Below, piece after piece: positions 63,038 through 64,000 of a DNA stretch of 64,000 nt. The stretch lies in the NCBI RefSeq assembly GCF_008929045.1, contig NZ_VFAH01000010.1, positions 152,383 through 216,382 of the forward strand, in the 5' to 3' direction. A program made the translations under genes and the position numbers. The notes below the pieces were generated by a model. That model was not told the origin of the DNA, ran no database searches, and was given only the letters and a program-made list of their open reading frames with translations. The first letter of the stretch is position 1, and each line of letters begins with the position of its first letter. This DNA is from Noviherbaspirillum aerium (GTDB lineage Bacteria; Pseudomonadota; Gammaproteobacteria; Burkholderiales; Burkholderiaceae_D).

Positions 63038-63623
63038 GATTTTTCTAACGATAATCCTATGCATTCTCGTATTCACTTCCGATGCCGCAGAGTCTCTCAT
63101 ATCCGTACCTATTCGCCTTTTGGATAGCAAAAGGCTAGATCAGATGCATCAAAAAATACAGGATTCTGCGCCGAATAAGTTGAAAGTAAATCTTTTTGCG
63201 AAAAAGAGCTTCTCTATACAGGGAAGTAATGTGGAAATATTTTCTGGGGAATTTCTTGGTGATCTCATCAGTAATAAAAATGAATGCTTTGTTTACGTAG
63301 GTGCTAATCAGAGAAGCGGAAAAATCTTCAATGTTGAGCATAAGTCAGACCGTCTTTGGCATTGCGCGGGAGAGCCTAAGCTGTCCGTGCAAACTAGTGA
63401 GGGAACGAAGAAAGTTCTGCTAATACTCGTGATGTATTTGTTTCAAGCTCCATCAGGAGATTCGTTTTATCTTCCTCAAGCTATTGAAATTACTAAAGAC
63501 GGTGATGCAAATACTGGAAATATTGATCAATGTATTGATAAGGAAACTGGCGGAGACGCTGTAAGAACCATGCGTGAACTATCAAACATCGCCGCAAGGT
63601 GTATTGTCGGAAAGAATAAGTGA
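63018..63623 (+). CDS. Candidate periplasmic immunity protein to the VgrG muramidase
   Basis: 201 residues with a Sec signal peptide (SKIFLTIILCILVFTSDAAES), AT-rich like the toxin domain. The start lies 20 bases inside the vgrG 3' end, so the two are translationally linked. No family recognised. Position, export signal and matching base composition fit an immunity protein that blocks a peptidoglycan-cleaving T6SS toxin; this is inference. Confidence 0.7.
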   Translation: MKNTASKIFLTIILCILVFTSDAAESLISVPIRLLDSKRLDQMHQKIQDSAPNKLKVNLFAKKSFSIQGSNVEIFSGEFLGDLISNKNECFVYVGANQRSGKIFNVEHKSDRLWHCAGEPKLSVQTSEGTKKVLLILVMYLFQAPSGDSFYLPQAIEITKDGDANTGNIDQCIDKETGGDAVRTMRELSNIAARCIVGKNK

Positions 63624-63933
63624 CAAACATAAAGTGTCGTTAGTATGCCCAGCACGCCTAATTAATTTATGACAAAAGGTGGAATGCCAGTTCTTAGCAG
63701 TTCACCAAACTGGAAAGAAAGAATGATAGGTCGTTCCGAGAGCGATGATCGGTGCTGGCATCCCTAAACTAACGATAGTCGAAGTGCAGTGCATTTAATA
63801 GTTTATCAAAGAAAACGTAACTTACATTTCATGCTAAAGAAGAATCGATAGGCTTATGCAATACCAAACTAACGAAGTCACTGAGTTAAAGTCGGAAGTG
63901 GTGTACGGCAGGGAACTGAGGCGGGAGTAAGGC
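63624..63933. other. AT-rich intergenic region, no gene seen
   Basis: No credible coding frame; composition remains low-GC as in the immunity gene. Confidence 0.4.
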
Positions 63934-64000
63934 GGTAGAGGTTTTTGTTGGACAATTTGATTGTCGAAGTCAAAACCAACCAACAAAGGAAACCTCCACC
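63934..64000. repeat. Imperfect inverted repeat at the window edge
   Basis: GGTAGAGGTTTTTGTTGG (63934-63951) is complementary, with a few mismatches and a 3-base offset, to CCAACAAAGGAAACCTCCACC (63980-64000). It may be the start of an element that continues outside the window. Confidence 0.35.

Overview
The window looks like chromosome of a high-GC betaproteobacterium, most likely Oxalobacteraceae (Herbaspirillum / Noviherbaspirillum / Massilia type). This is inferred from DUF4214 and calcium-binding-repeat secreted proteins, a DUF1800/DUF1501 pair, dnaE and trhO, HrpL-type promoter boxes and overall codon use. No tRNA, rRNA or CRISPR array was seen.

Layout. 1-18.6 kb: the tail of one and two further giant DUF4214 surface/secreted proteins (one with an in-frame stop), separated by three kinds of small gene (stand-alone WYL-like, helical with CxxC tail, receiver-like) that recur as a shuffled cassette. 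Between them lie a DUF1800/DUF1501 pair, a secreted M10 metallopeptidase and a polysaccharide deacetylase. 18.8-21.0 kb: a FlgP/FlgT-like flagellar outer-ring operon ending in a 159-bp MITE-like element. 21.4-25.0 kb: two minus-strand genes, each preceded by a HrpL-type hrp box. One encodes a Josephin-type deubiquitinase fold followed by tandem AP2-like segments; the other is of unknown function. Both look like type III secreted effectors. 25.3-36 kb: a TPR-GT41 glycosyltransferase, a second receiver-like/DUF5710/helical cluster, an AlgI/AlgJ-like acetylation pair, a PilZ protein, a small porin-like protein and a second M10 metallopeptidase. 36-41 kb: a 1016-residue repeat protein that seems to lack its N-terminus, next to a tyrosine recombinase. 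41-46.9 kb: a Sel1-repeat protein behind a hrp box, a SnoaL-like lipoprotein with a hrp box further upstream, and an LRR-NEL (IpaH-class) ubiquitin ligase. 47-54.4 kb: a TbpB-barrel-like lipoprotein and a complete type I secretion operon (ABC, HlyD, TolC) with a CRP-type site upstream. 55-64 kb: trhO, dnaE, then a VgrG with a fused muramidase and a candidate periplasmic immunity protein.

How it fits together. The type I operon is the obvious exporter for the DUF4214/RTX-like proteins and M10 peptidases spread over the window. The deacetylase, AlgI/AlgJ pair and PilZ protein point to a c-di-GMP-linked exopolysaccharide matrix. Independently, the window carries an effector arsenal: host-directed ubiquitin manipulation (a putative deubiquitinase and a ubiquitin ligase), partly under hrp-box control, plus a bacterium-directed T6SS toxin. 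The T3SS and T6SS machines themselves are not in the window.
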